Shown piece after piece: positions 16,924-25,393 of a stretch of DNA of 64,000 nucleotides. The notes under the pieces were generated by a model. It did no database searches, was not told where the DNA came from, and was given only the letters and a program-made list of their open reading frames with translations. Where the stretch lies: contig NZ_JAIOAB010000031.1 in NCBI RefSeq assembly GCF_019890635.1, positions 1-64,000 of the forward strand, written 5' to 3'. The stretch comes from Streptomyces sennicomposti. GTDB taxonomy: Bacteria > Actinomycetota > Actinomycetes > Streptomycetales > Streptomycetaceae. The position numbers were made by a program, and so were the translations under genes. Numbering within the stretch: position 1 is the stretch's first letter; the number at the start of each line of letters is the position of its first letter.

Positions 16924-17065
16924 GGCCGGACGCTCACTTCTGAAGGGCTGCTGGTTGGGGGACAGGGTACGCGGCCCGGCGGCGCGTCGTACCGGCGCTG
17001 CGCGAACCGGTCCCAGAGGTTGGTCACACCGGATGCGAACGGCCGTGGACTGCGAGACTTGAGGG

Positions 17066-18310
17066 ATGAACTACCGCACGGCCGGCTCCTTCCCTCCCGT
17101 CACCCTGGACGACGTGCGCGGCGCCCGGAAGATGCTGTCCGGAGTGGCGCGGGTGACCGCGCTGGAGACCAGCAGACACCTGTCCGAGCTGGTGGGCGCG
17201 CCGGTGCTCCTGAAGTGCGAGAACCTCCAGCGGACCGGCTCGTTCAAGCTGCGCGGCGCCTATGTCCGCATCGCCGGGCTGCTGCCCGAGGAGCGCGCGG
17301 CGGGCGTGGTGGCGGCGAGCGCGGGCAACCACGCGCAGGGCGTCGCGCTCGCGTCGTCGCTGCTCGGCGTGCACGCCACGGTGTTCATGCCGAAGGGCGC
17401 CCCGCTGCCGAAGATCAGCGCCACCGAGGAGTACGGCGCCGAGGTGCGGCTGTACGGCCAGGTGGTGGACGAGACGCTGGCCGCCGCGCAGGAGTACGCG
17501 GCCGGGACCGGCGCGGTGTTCATCCACCCGTTCGACCACCCCGATGTGATCGCGGGCCAGGGCACGGTCGGGCTGGAGATCCTGGAGCAGTGCCCCGAGG
17601 TGCGCACGATCGTCGTCGGCATGGGCGGCGGCGGGCTCGCGGCCGGCATCGCGGTCGCGGTGAAGGAGCTGCGGCCCGATGTGCGGATCATCGGAGTGCA
17701 GGCGGCGGGATCGGCGGCGTATCCGCCCTCGCTGGCGGCGGGCCGCCCGGTGGCCGTCGAGAACCCGGCGACCATGGCCGACGGCATCCGGGTGGGCCGG
17801 CCGGGCGATGTGCCGTTCGCGATCGTGGACGAGCTGGTGGACGAGGTGCGCACGGTCGGCGAGGACGCGCTGTCCGCCGCGCTGCTGCTGTGCCTGGAGC
17901 GGGCCAAGCTGGTGGTGGAACCGGCGGGCGCGAGCCCGGTCGCCGCGCTGCTGAGCGCGGGCGGCGGCACGGGGGCCGGCGACATCGAGGGCCCGGTGGT
18001 GGCGGTGCTGTCCGGCGGCAACGTCGATCCGGTGCTGCTCCAGCGCGTCCTGCGGCACGGCATGGCCGCGCAGGGCCGCTACCTGGCGGTCCGGCTGCGC
18101 CTGACGGACCGGCCGGGCGCGCTGGCCACGCTGCTCGGCGTGCTGTCGGCGGCCGACGCGAACGTCCTCGACGTGAGCCACGTCCGCACCGACCCGCGGC
18201 TCGGGCTCGCCGAGGCGGAGGTGGAACTCCACCTGGAGACCAAGGGGCCGGCGCACTGCGCGGAGCTGGGGCGGGCGCTGCGCGACGCCGGGTACACGGT
18301 CATCGACTGA
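17066..18310 (+). CDS. threonine dehydratase with C-terminal ACT domain
   Basis: Converts L-threonine to 2-oxobutanoate and ammonia, feeding isoleucine synthesis or propionate-type precursor supply. The protein is 414 aa. The PLP lysine is in RTGSFKLRGAY (Lys61), SAGNHAQGVA is the substrate loop, and GMGGGGLAAG binds the cofactor phosphate. A single ACT regulatory domain spans about residues 335-412 (RLTDRPGALATLLGVL). The short catabolic-type length (no double regulatory domain) matches the tdcB/ilvA1 form common in actinomycetes. Which of the two roles applies is not decided by sequence. Confidence 0.93.
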   Translation: MNYRTAGSFPPVTLDDVRGARKMLSGVARVTALETSRHLSELVGAPVLLKCENLQRTGSFKLRGAYVRIAGLLPEERAAGVVAASAGNHAQGVALASSLLGVHATVFMPKGAPLPKISATEEYGAEVRLYGQVVDETLAAAQEYAAGTGAVFIHPFDHPDVIAGQGTVGLEILEQCPEVRTIVVGMGGGGLAAGIAVAVKELRPDVRIIGVQAAGSAAYPPSLAAGRPVAVENPATMADGIRVGRPGDVPFAIVDELVDEVRTVGEDALSAALLLCLERAKLVVEPAGASPVAALLSAGGGTGAGDIEGPVVAVLSGGNVDPVLLQRVLRHGMAAQGRYLAVRLRLTDRPGALATLLGVLSAADANVLDVSHVRTDPRLGLAEAEVELHLETKGPAHCAELGRALRDAGYTVID

Positions 18311-18319
18311 CGGCGCATG

Positions 18320-18412
18320 GCCCGGCTGACGGGCAGGCACGGTGCGGCTGGCGGGCACGCACGGTGCGACTGGCGGCGCACGCACGGTGCGGCTGGCGGC
18401 GCACGGTCACCG
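18320..18412. repeat. imperfect tandem repeats after threonine dehydratase
   Basis: Three to four copies of a GCACGGTGCGGCTGGCGG-like unit follow the stop codon, before the convergent terminator. No coding potential was recognised. Confidence 0.6.
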
Positions 18413-18443
18413 GACGAGGGCGACCGGAGAGGCGGCACGGCGA

Positions 18444-18477
18444 AGCCCCCAGCGCTCCGCAGGGGGCGCCGGGGGCT
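18444..18477. terminator. bidirectional terminator between dehydratase gene and greA
   Basis: AGCCCCC plus GCGC on the left (18444-18454) pairs with GCGC plus GGGGGCT on the right (ending at 18477) with one A-C mismatch. It sits between convergent genes, 20 bp before the greA stop. Confidence 0.7.
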
Positions 18478-18497
18478 CTCGGAAGGATGGTGGGGCC

Positions 18498-18998
18498 TCA
18501 GCCGCTGTACGGCTCGGCCTTCAGGATCGTCACCGAGGCCTTCTTGCCGTTCGGCAGCTCGTACTCGGCGTCCTCGCCGACCTTGTGGCCGATGACACCG
18601 GAGCCGAGCGGGGACTGCGGCGAGTAGGTCTCGATGTCGCTGCTGGCGTACTCGCGCGAGGCCAGCAGGAAGGTGAGCGTGTCGTCCTCGTCACCGTCGA
18701 AGGCGATCGTCACGACCATGCCCGGCGCGACCGCGCCGTCGGTGGAGGCCGGGGCCTCGCCGACCTTGGCGTTCTCCAGGAGCTGGGTCAGCTGGCGCAC
18801 ACGGAGCTCCTGCTTGCCCTGCTCCTCCTTGGCCGCGTGGTACCCGCCGTTCTCGCGCAGGTCGCCCTCCTCGCGCGCGGCGGCGATCTTGGCGGCGATC
18901 TCCGTGCGCGCAGGACCAGTAAGGTACTCAAGCTCGTCCTTGAGCTTGTTGTACGCCTCCTGGGTCAGCCAGGTGACGTTCTCGCTGGTCTGGGTCAC
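18498..18998 (-). CDS. greA: transcription elongation factor GreA
   Basis: Binds the RNA polymerase secondary channel and stimulates cleavage of backtracked RNA. The protein is 166 aa. The N-terminal coiled coil includes AAAREEGDLRENGGYHAAKEEQ (about residues 40-62), with the acidic tip residues D and E that are needed for cleavage. The C-terminal FKBP-like domain has ESPLG replaced here by YSPQSPLGSGVIGHKVGE, a normal actinobacterial form. GTG 18998 follows AGGAG at the right distance. Monocistronic. Confidence 0.95.
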   Translation of the reverse strand: MTQTSENVTWLTQEAYNKLKDELEYLTGPARTEIAAKIAAAREEGDLRENGGYHAAKEEQGKQELRVRQLTQLLENAKVGEAPASTDGAVAPGMVVTIAFDGDEDDTLTFLLASREYASSDIETYSPQSPLGSGVIGHKVGEDAEYELPNGKKASVTILKAEPYSG

Positions 18999-19174
18999 AG
19001 GTGCTCCTCGTCGGTACTGGGGATACAAAGCATCGCCCTCCCCAGAAGAATGTTCCCTCTTGGATGGGCGAAACCACGAGCCTAACAATTCAGCGGCCAA
19101 AGGGGGAGGACATAAGCCATGTACATCACGTCAACGCTGGTCAGCGCCTCACTGTTCCGGAGGACGCCCGCGCG

Positions 19175-19573
19175 TCAGTCGGCGTGGCAGCCCAGCAGCT
19201 CGCCCGTGGTGCCCCGGGCCGTCGTGCGCAGCGTGACGACCTGGTCGATCTGCTTGGCGTGCTGATCGAAGCGGAAGTCGGCCCGGCCCACCTCGTCGCC
19301 GTCCTCCGCCTGCGACCGCAGCGTGCAGTAGCCGCGGGCGTCGGGGTCCTTGTGGACCTCCAGGTGGATCTTCACCGAGTCGTCCGAGGTCTGGAACGAG
19401 ACGACCTGCGCGCTGATCTCGCTCTTGGCGACGTAGTGGTAGGCGAAGTAGCCGACCAGGGCCAGCACGAGCACGCCCAGGACGGCGCCCGCGATCTTGA
19501 GCTTGCGGTCGGCACGCTCGTCCGAGGAACGGCCGTAGCGGCCCTCGGGCAGCCGGGTGCTCGCCGTACTCAT
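19175..19573 (-). CDS. DUF4307 membrane protein
   Basis: 132 aa. A charged N-terminus is followed by one membrane helix (about residues 27-48, IAGAVLGVLVLALVGYFAYHYV). The extracytoplasmic beta-rich domain contains two Cys (GYCTLRSQ and LLGCHAD) that could form a disulfide. The length, helix position and the 'C-L...R...EVGR' block match the actinobacterial DUF4307 family, which is conserved between greA and mca. Function unknown. CACTAT at 19662-19667 on the opposite strand is not clearly its promoter. Confidence 0.88.
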   Translation of the reverse strand: MSTASTRLPEGRYGRSSDERADRKLKIAGAVLGVLVLALVGYFAYHYVAKSEISAQVVSFQTSDDSVKIHLEVHKDPDARGYCTLRSQAEDGDEVGRADFRFDQHAKQIDQVVTLRTTARGTTGELLGCHAD

Positions 19574-19777
19574 GATCGTCCTCTCGGCAGGGGCGGGACG
19601 GGCGTCCCGCGAGGGGCCTCCGGAGCCGTACTCCGGAATTATTCGCCCCCCGATTCGGTCACTATAGAAGCCCCGGCACGCCGTGCGAGCGCCGCCCCGG
19701 AGCGAGGAACGACCCGGGACGGCGCCCGCTGACCGCCCGCCGAGCGCGGGCGCCGACCTGACCTTGAGGATTGAGCC

Positions 19778-20656
19778 TTGACTGACCAGCTGCGACTGAT
19801 GGCCGTGCACGCGCACCCCGACGACGAGTCGAGCAAGGGCGCGGCCACCATGGCGAAGTACGTGTCCGAGGGGGTGGACGTGCTGGTCGTGACCTGCACG
19901 GGCGGCGAGCGCGGCTCCATCCTCAACCCCAAGCTCCAGGGCGACAAGTACATCGAGGAGAACATCCACGAGGTGCGCCGCAAGGAGATGGACGAGGCCC
20001 GCGAGATCCTCGGCGTGAAGCAGGACTGGCTCGGCTTCGTGGACTCCGGGCTGCCCGAGGGCGACCCGCTGCCGCCGCTGCCGGAGGGCTGCTTCGCCCT
20101 GGAGGACGTGGACAAGGCGGCCGGCGAGCTGGTGCGCCGGATCCGCTCCTTCCGTCCCCAGGTGATCACCACCTACGACGAGAACGGCGGCTACCCGCAC
20201 CCCGACCACATCATGACGCACAAGATCTCGATGGTGGCGTTCGAGGGCGCGGCGGACACCGAGAAGTACCCGGAGGGCGAGTACGGGCCCGCGTACCAGC
20301 CGCTGAAGCTGTACTACAACCAGGGCTTCAACCGGCTGCGCACCGAGGCGCTGCACAAGGCGCTGCTGGCCCGCGGCCTGGAGTCGCCCTACGGCGAGTG
20401 GCTGGAGCGCTGGGAGAAGTCCGGCCACAAGGAGCGCACGCTCACCACGCACGTGCCGTGCGCCGACTTCTTCGAGATCCGCGACAAGGCGCTGATCGCC
20501 CACGCCACGCAGATCGACCCCGACGGCGGCTGGTTCCGGGTGCCGATGGAGGTCCAGAAGGAGGTCTGGCCCACGGAGGAGTACGAGCTGGCGAAGTCCC
20601 TCGTGGACACCTCGCTCCCCGAGGACGACCTCTTTGCGGGCGTCCGCCGGGCCTGA
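19778..20656 (+). CDS. mca: mycothiol S-conjugate amidase
   Basis: Cleaves mycothiol S-conjugates to release mercapturic acids, the actinobacterial detoxification route. It acts in the cytosol with one zinc. The 292 aa match the family. Metal ligands are in AVHAHPDDESS near residues 9-18 and in YPHPDHIMTH near 142-150. TCTGGERGS and WLGFVDSG are typical of the MshB/Mca group, and the length and C-terminus EEYELAKSLVDTSLPEDDLF fit Mca rather than MshB. The start is a TTG at 19778 behind GAGGA. The same cell type may use Mca on electrophilic products. Confidence 0.95.
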   Translation: MTDQLRLMAVHAHPDDESSKGAATMAKYVSEGVDVLVVTCTGGERGSILNPKLQGDKYIEENIHEVRRKEMDEAREILGVKQDWLGFVDSGLPEGDPLPPLPEGCFALEDVDKAAGELVRRIRSFRPQVITTYDENGGYPHPDHIMTHKISMVAFEGAADTEKYPEGEYGPAYQPLKLYYNQGFNRLRTEALHKALLARGLESPYGEWLERWEKSGHKERTLTTHVPCADFFEIRDKALIAHATQIDPDGGWFRVPMEVQKEVWPTEEYELAKSLVDTSLPEDDLFAGVRRA

Positions 20657-20662
20657 GGGACA

Positions 20663-20917
20663 ATGCCTGACATGAGCGCAAGCGCGAGCCTGGCAACGAC
20701 GCATCTGGTCACCCTGGCGGAGTTCGACAAGAACAAGGTCACCCCCGGTGTCCTCGGCTTCATCGTCTTCGCGGCGATGGCCCTGGCGGTGTGGTTCCTG
20801 ATGAAGTCCATGAACCGCCACATGGGCAAGGTCGACTTCAAGGAGACGGCGGACTCCGAGGGCGGCACGCCCAAGGGCGCCGCCGGCTCGGGCGGGGTCC
20901 AGCCCTCCAAGGGCTGA
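20663..20917 (+). CDS. small single-span membrane protein next to mca
   Basis: 84 aa. One helix lies at about residues 29-47 (VLGFIVFAAMALAVWFLM), followed by a cytoplasmic KSMNRHMGKVDF segment and a Gly/Ala tail. It lies 6 bp after mca and is likely cotranscribed. A second in-frame ATG at 20672 has the better ribosome-site spacing (GAGGG). It is recalled as conserved beside mca in Streptomyces. Function unknown. Confidence 0.85.
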   Translation: MPDMSASASLATTHLVTLAEFDKNKVTPGVLGFIVFAAMALAVWFLMKSMNRHMGKVDFKETADSEGGTPKGAAGSGGVQPSKG

Positions 20918-21223
20918 GCCGACAGGGGCGTCCGGCACGGCGGCCGTCGAGCCGCCTCCGGCCGCCTTCGGACCGGCTCTCCCGCGCGCGGCGGGCCGGT
21001 TTCCCATGCCCGGCGGGCCGGCTTCCCGTGCCCGGTTTCCCGCGCGCGGCGGACTGGCTTCCTGGGCCCGGTTTCCCGCGTCCGGCGGATCGGCTTTCCG
21101 CGTTCGGCGGACCGGCTTTCCGCGTCCGGCGGACCGGCTTTCCGCGCCCGGCGTACGGGCCGCGTGCCCCCGCCGGTGCGCGGAGTCACGCTGCCCTGGC
21201 ACACGGCGCGCTGCGCGCCCGGC
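20918..21223. other. 306-bp intergenic region of 22-bp repeats
   Basis: No credible gene. It is dominated by copies of TCCGGCGGACCGGCTTTCCGCG, most regular at 21081-21102, 21103-21124 and 21125-21146, with degraded copies to the left from about 20995. It may serve as a convergent-gene terminator zone. Confidence 0.75.
21081..21146. repeat. 22-bp tandem repeat, three near-perfect units
   Basis: Units at 21081, 21103 and 21125 differ at only one or two positions. Degenerate versions continue on both sides. The period is not a multiple of three and no frame is conserved, so it is non-coding. Confidence 0.8.
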
Positions 21224-24200
21224 TCACCCCGCCGTGCCGGCCGTCACCCCCATCACCTCGCGGGCGTGGCGGTCCGGGACCATGCCCAGGCGCCAGGCCT
21301 GCCAGCCCGCGTCCAGGTCCACGCCGCGCTCCAGCAGGAGCTGGTAGGCGTCGATGCAGGGGTCGAGCTTCCCGTCCCGCAGCGGATGGGCGGCGCGGGC
21401 CAGCCGCGTCAGCTCCTCCTGCGCCACCGCCGTGCCGATCTCCACCCCGCCCGGCGCCGCGAACGGCAGCAGGGTGCAGCGCAGGAAGCGCGCCCAGTCC
21501 TCGCCGCGGGCGTCGCCGTACGAGGCGAACAGCGTCACCGCCTCGTCGCACAGGGCCAGCGCCTGCTGGGTGCGGGCGTTGCCCGCGTCGACCACGGCCA
21601 GCTCCAGGCAGGTCCAGGCCTCGCCGTGGGCGACGCCGATGCGCTGGAAGTCGGCGCGGGCGTCCACCAGCAGCTGCCGGGCGAAGCCGGAGTTGCGCAG
21701 CGAGCCGGTGCGGGCCGCGCGCTGGTCGCGGGTCACCCGCGCCGAGTGGTGCCGGGCGCAGGCCAGCCCGTACACGTCGCGCATCCGGGAGAACATCGTG
21801 CGGGACCGCTCCAGCTCGCGCACCGCCTCGTCCAGGTCGCCGGTCTCCTCCAGCGCCTGCCCCAGGTAGTACAGCGTCCACGCCTCGCCGCGCGCGTCCT
21901 CGTTGTCGCGGTGCCGGGCGGCCGCGCTGCGCAGCTCGGCCACCGCCTCGGCGGTGTCGCCGGCCACCAGCCGGGCCCGCGCCAGCTGGGTGAGCGCCCA
22001 CGCCTCGCCGCGCGCGTCGCGGGTGCGGCCGTAGCGCTCCAGGGCCTGGCGCAGGTCCTCCTCCGCGCGCGGTACGTCGCCCTGGCGCAGCGCGAGCTGA
22101 CCGAGCTGGAAGTGGGCCCAGGCCTCGCCGTGCACCGAGTCGCCCGCGCGGTGCAGGACCAGCGAGCCGTTGAGCAGGTCCAGGGCCTCGGCGAGATGGC
22201 CCCGGTCGCGTTGCACCGCGGCGAGCGCGTGCATGGTCCAGGCCCGGTCGGTCGCCAGTTCGGGCACCGACTGGAGGTCCAGCGCCTCGCGGAGCCGGGC
22301 CGCCGCCTCCGTCAGATTGCCCTGGTGGTGCAGGGTGATGCCGAGCGAGTTCAGCGCGCGGGCCGCGCCCGCGTCGTGATGGGCCTCCCGGTACAGGTCG
22401 ACGACCGAGGCCAGGGTGGCGCGCGCCTTGTCCAGCTCGCCGAGCTGCCGGGCCGCGATGCCGGTACGCCACTGCACCGAGCGCACCAGCAGCCCCTGGT
22501 CGACGGCCTGCGTCAGCTCGCTGATCTCGCCGAGCCGGTACAGGTCGCCGCGCAGCAGGCAGTAGTCGCACAGCGCGCCCAGCAGATGGAGCACAGCGGC
22601 CTGGTCGACGCCCTCGTCGGCGTGCCGGAGGGCGGCGGTGATGAAGCTGGACTCGTCGTCCAGCCAGCGCAGCGCCTCGTCCAGGGAGGTGAAGCCGTGC
22701 GGGCTGAAGTGGTCGGAGCGGGTGGAGTTGTTGCCGTCGACCAGCCGCAGCACGGAGTCGGCCAGCTCGGCGTAGTTGCCGATCAGGCGTTCCTGCGCGG
22801 CGGTGCGCTCGGCGGGGTCCTCCTCGTCCAGCAGCCGGGCCTGGGCGAAGGCGCGGACCAGGTCGTGCAGCCGGTAGCGGTTGCCGCGTACGTGGTCGAT
22901 GAGGCCCGCGCGGGCGAGGGCCGCCAGGTGCCGCCCGGCCTCCGTCTCGTCGGTGGCGGCCAGCGCGGCAGCGGCGGCGGCGCCGAGCGAGGCGCGGCCG
23001 GCCAGGGCGAGCCGGCGCAGCAGCCGCCGGGCCGGCTCCGGCTGGTCGGTGTAGCGCAGCCACAGCGCCCGTTCGACCGGCTCCACCGGGCCGTACGCCT
23101 CCAGGTCGGCGGCGAGCCGGCGCGGTGAGCGGGGGCCGAGGGCGGAGCCGGCGACGCGCAGCGCCAGCGGCAGCCCGCCGCACAGCCGGCGGATCACCTC
23201 GGCGGACTCGGCGTCGTACGGGCCCGAGCTGTCCTCGGCGGCGGCGCCCAGCAGTTCCTCCGCGCCCGCCTCGTCCAGCGGCCGGACGGGCAGCTGGTGC
23301 ACCCAGGCCGACAGGTCGGCGGGCAGGTCCAGCGGCTGCCGGGCGGTGACGAGGACGAGGCTGTCGGAGCGTTCCGGGACCAGGGCGCGGACCTGGCCGG
23401 CGTCGGAGGCGTCGTCCAGCACGATGGTGACCGGCAGGCCCGTCACATGCTGTTCGTACAGTTCACCGAGCCGCTTGACCTGCTGGTCGGGGGAGGAGCG
23501 GTCGCGGAACAGCAACTGCTCGCGGGGTGCGCCGAGCCGGTTGAGCAGGTGCAGCAGGGCGTCGCGGGTGGGCAGCGGCGGCTCCTCGGGGCTGTCGCCG
23601 CGCAGATCGACCACGACCGCGCCCCGGAACTGGTCCTTGAGATCGTGGGCCGCGCGGACGGCGAGGGTGGAGCGGCCGGAGCCGGGCGCGCCGTGCAGCA
23701 CGACGACCGTGGGGCGGGTCTCGCTGCTGGCGCGGGCCGCCTGCACCCACTGCCGGATCCGCGCCACCTCCTGCCGCCGCCCGGCGAACGCGCCCACCGG
23801 TTCGGGCAGTTGACCGAAGGACTGCTCCAGCACGCTGCGCCTGCGGGCCGCCGCGCTCTTGTCGGCGCCGCGCAGCCGGGGCGCGGCCTTCTTCGGCGTG
23901 GTGGCGGCGGTCAGGACGCGCTGCTGGTCCAGGAACGGGCGGATGCCGCGCACCTCAAGCGCGGTCAGCCATTGCAGCCGCAGCTGCTCCGGGCCGCCGG
24001 GCTGGCCGGCCGCGCCCGCCCGGTGGTGGGCGGCGGGCAGATGCACGGCGGTCACCTTGACGACGGTGGCGGCGGCGCCGACCGCGCCGACGGTCAGGCC
24101 CGCGCCGACGGCGGTGCCCGAGCCGGTGCCCAGGGCCAGGTCGGCGACGGCGGCGGCGACCGCGGCGACGCCCGCGACCAGCAGCGGAGTGCCCGCTCCC

Positions 24201-24427
24201 TCGCGGGCGTAGCGCTGCGCGAAGGTCTGCTGCCCGGCGGCGGCCTCGTCCAGGGCGCGGGTGTAGGCGGCGTACTCCTCGGCCGCGGGCTCGGCGAGGG
24301 TGTCCAGCGCGGCGCGCGCCCGGGCCAGCAGCACCGCACCGTCCGTCCGCCCGCCCGACCGCCGCACCTCCTCCTCCACGGCGGTCACCAGCAGCCGCTC
24401 GGCATCCACCCGATGACTGTCCCGCAT
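21224..24427 (-). CDS. STAND-type NTPase with TPR repeats
   Basis: 1067 aa. The N-terminus (1-140) includes a hydrophobic Ala/Gly/Val stretch (TPLLVAGVAAVAAAVADLALG and GAGLTVGAVGAAATVV) that may be a membrane hairpin. An NB-ARC-like NTPase follows, with Walker A GAPGSGRSTL near residue 248, Walker B VTIVLDDASD near 335, and the GLPLALRV motif near 440. Residues 600-1000 are tandem helical repeats of the TPR type, for example ALNSLGITLHHQGNLTEAAARLREALDL. This is the domain set of AfsR/SARP-like and defence STAND proteins, but no DNA-binding domain or effector domain is recognisable. Signal and output are unknown. Confidence 0.87.
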   Translation of the reverse strand: MRDSHRVDAERLLVTAVEEEVRRSGGRTDGAVLLARARAALDTLAEPAAEEYAAYTRALDEAAAGQQTFAQRYAREGAGTPLLVAGVAAVAAAVADLALGTGSGTAVGAGLTVGAVGAAATVVKVTAVHLPAAHHRAGAAGQPGGPEQLRLQWLTALEVRGIRPFLDQQRVLTAATTPKKAAPRLRGADKSAAARRRSVLEQSFGQLPEPVGAFAGRRQEVARIRQWVQAARASSETRPTVVVLHGAPGSGRSTLAVRAAHDLKDQFRGAVVVDLRGDSPEEPPLPTRDALLHLLNRLGAPREQLLFRDRSSPDQQVKRLGELYEQHVTGLPVTIVLDDASDAGQVRALVPERSDSLVLVTARQPLDLPADLSAWVHQLPVRPLDEAGAEELLGAAAEDSSGPYDAESAEVIRRLCGGLPLALRVAGSALGPRSPRRLAADLEAYGPVEPVERALWLRYTDQPEPARRLLRRLALAGRASLGAAAAAALAATDETEAGRHLAALARAGLIDHVRGNRYRLHDLVRAFAQARLLDEEDPAERTAAQERLIGNYAELADSVLRLVDGNNSTRSDHFSPHGFTSLDEALRWLDDESSFITAALRHADEGVDQAAVLHLLGALCDYCLLRGDLYRLGEISELTQAVDQGLLVRSVQWRTGIAARQLGELDKARATLASVVDLYREAHHDAGAARALNSLGITLHHQGNLTEAAARLREALDLQSVPELATDRAWTMHALAAVQRDRGHLAEALDLLNGSLVLHRAGDSVHGEAWAHFQLGQLALRQGDVPRAEEDLRQALERYGRTRDARGEAWALTQLARARLVAGDTAEAVAELRSAAARHRDNEDARGEAWTLYYLGQALEETGDLDEAVRELERSRTMFSRMRDVYGLACARHHSARVTRDQRAARTGSLRNSGFARQLLVDARADFQRIGVAHGEAWTCLELAVVDAGNARTQQALALCDEAVTLFASYGDARGEDWARFLRCTLLPFAAPGGVEIGTAVAQEELTRLARAAHPLRDGKLDPCIDAYQLLLERGVDLDAGWQAWRLGMVPDRHAREVMGVTAGTAG

Positions 24428-24526
24428 GTCCCGTCCCCCTCCGGCGCCAATTCCTTGACCCCAAAGTGTCCTTCGCCACGCGCGGGAAGGCGAGGGGGCG
24501 ACGATCACGGGTCGGGCCGGCCACGA

Positions 24527-25150
24527 TCAAGCCAGCAGGATCTCGCCGAAGATCGTCCCGGCCAACGCCACATAGACGGTGCATGCGATGTAGTTCAGCG
24601 TGGCCGTCGCCTTGTTCGAGTCGGCAAGACGTGCATGGAAAAATCCCGCCATGACTCCGATGCATCCGTAAAGAACCACCTCCATCAGAACGTCGACCGC
24701 ACCGAGCATCGCCATCTGCACTCCGGGGTTGTCCGCGCTTCCGATGAACTGCGGGAGCACCGCCAGGAAAAACAGAATGATCTTCGGATTCGTGACGCTG
24801 ACGAAGACGCCTCGCAGATACCAGCGGCCCGCCGTGACACCACTGTGCCCGCTGATCGCACGACGCGCGTGGCGCATCGTCACGTAGGCCAGCCACAGGA
24901 GGTAGGCCGCACCCAGGATCCTGACCGCGTCGAGCACTAATGGGTGTGATCGGGCGATCTGCCCCATGCCGGCGACGACGGCGGCGGCGTAGAGGCTCAT
25001 GCCGGTCCCGATGCCGAGGATGGCCTTCACCGCGGGCCGGCGACCGCCTTCGAGGCCCACCGCGAGCATGTAGGCCATGTCGGGCCCCGGGGGGCCGAGG
25101 AAGAGCAGGATCACCGCCACGTACCCCGGCAGCACCGTCAGATCCACCAT
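24527..25150 (-). CDS. LysE/RhtB family amino acid (product) exporter with a TTA codon
   Basis: 207-aa membrane protein with six expected helices. The family signature near the start reads FLGPPGPDMAYMLAVGLEGGRR (G-x-x-G-P-x-x-x), and FVSVTNPKIILFFLAVLPQF is the conserved mid-protein block. LysE/RhtB proteins export basic or neutral amino acids and analogues. Here it most likely removes the cluster product or a diaminobutyrate-type intermediate. Codon 71 is TTA (plus strand 24938-24940), so translation should need the bldA tRNA. A 25-bp palindrome lies 140 bp upstream of the start. Codon use is visibly less GC-biased than in the neighbouring core genes. Confidence 0.9.
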   Translation of the reverse strand: MVDLTVLPGYVAVILLFLGPPGPDMAYMLAVGLEGGRRPAVKAILGIGTGMSLYAAAVVAGMGQIARSHPLVLDAVRILGAAYLLWLAYVTMRHARRAISGHSGVTAGRWYLRGVFVSVTNPKIILFFLAVLPQFIGSADNPGVQMAMLGAVDVLMEVVLYGCIGVMAGFFHARLADSNKATATLNYIACTVYVALAGTIFGEILLA

Positions 25151-25289
25151 CGTCAGCGACCTCCGGTCCTGGCAGGACGTGCGGGAACTCCGCCGTGCCG
25201 GTAGTGATCGCTCCGCGCCGGGTCACCGCCGACGGCGGACGGGCGCCCGATGCCGGCCTTCGAGGCTGTCATGAGATCTCCCAGTCGGT

Positions 25290-25314
25290 GTGGAACCAGC
25301 TAAGCTGGTTCCAC
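25290..25314. promoter_or_regulatory. 25-bp perfect palindromic operator (copy 1) before the exporter
   Basis: GTGGAACCAGCT (25290-25301), one central A, then AGCTGGTTCCAC (25303-25314). It lies between the P450 stop and the LysE start, where the exporter promoter must be. A near copy overlaps the start of the CGNR regulator gene at 35058-35079, so that regulator is the prime candidate to bind both. Confidence 0.82.
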
Positions 25315-25393
25315 CATACACGCGAAGCTCCCGATGGGCATGGGTGATCATGCATGTGGACCCATTCACCAGGAGCTTCACCGTTCACAGAAG

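Noticed and set aside
21081..21146. CRISPR array or coding repeat
   Set aside because: 22-bp units are contiguous without spacers and no frame is maintained.
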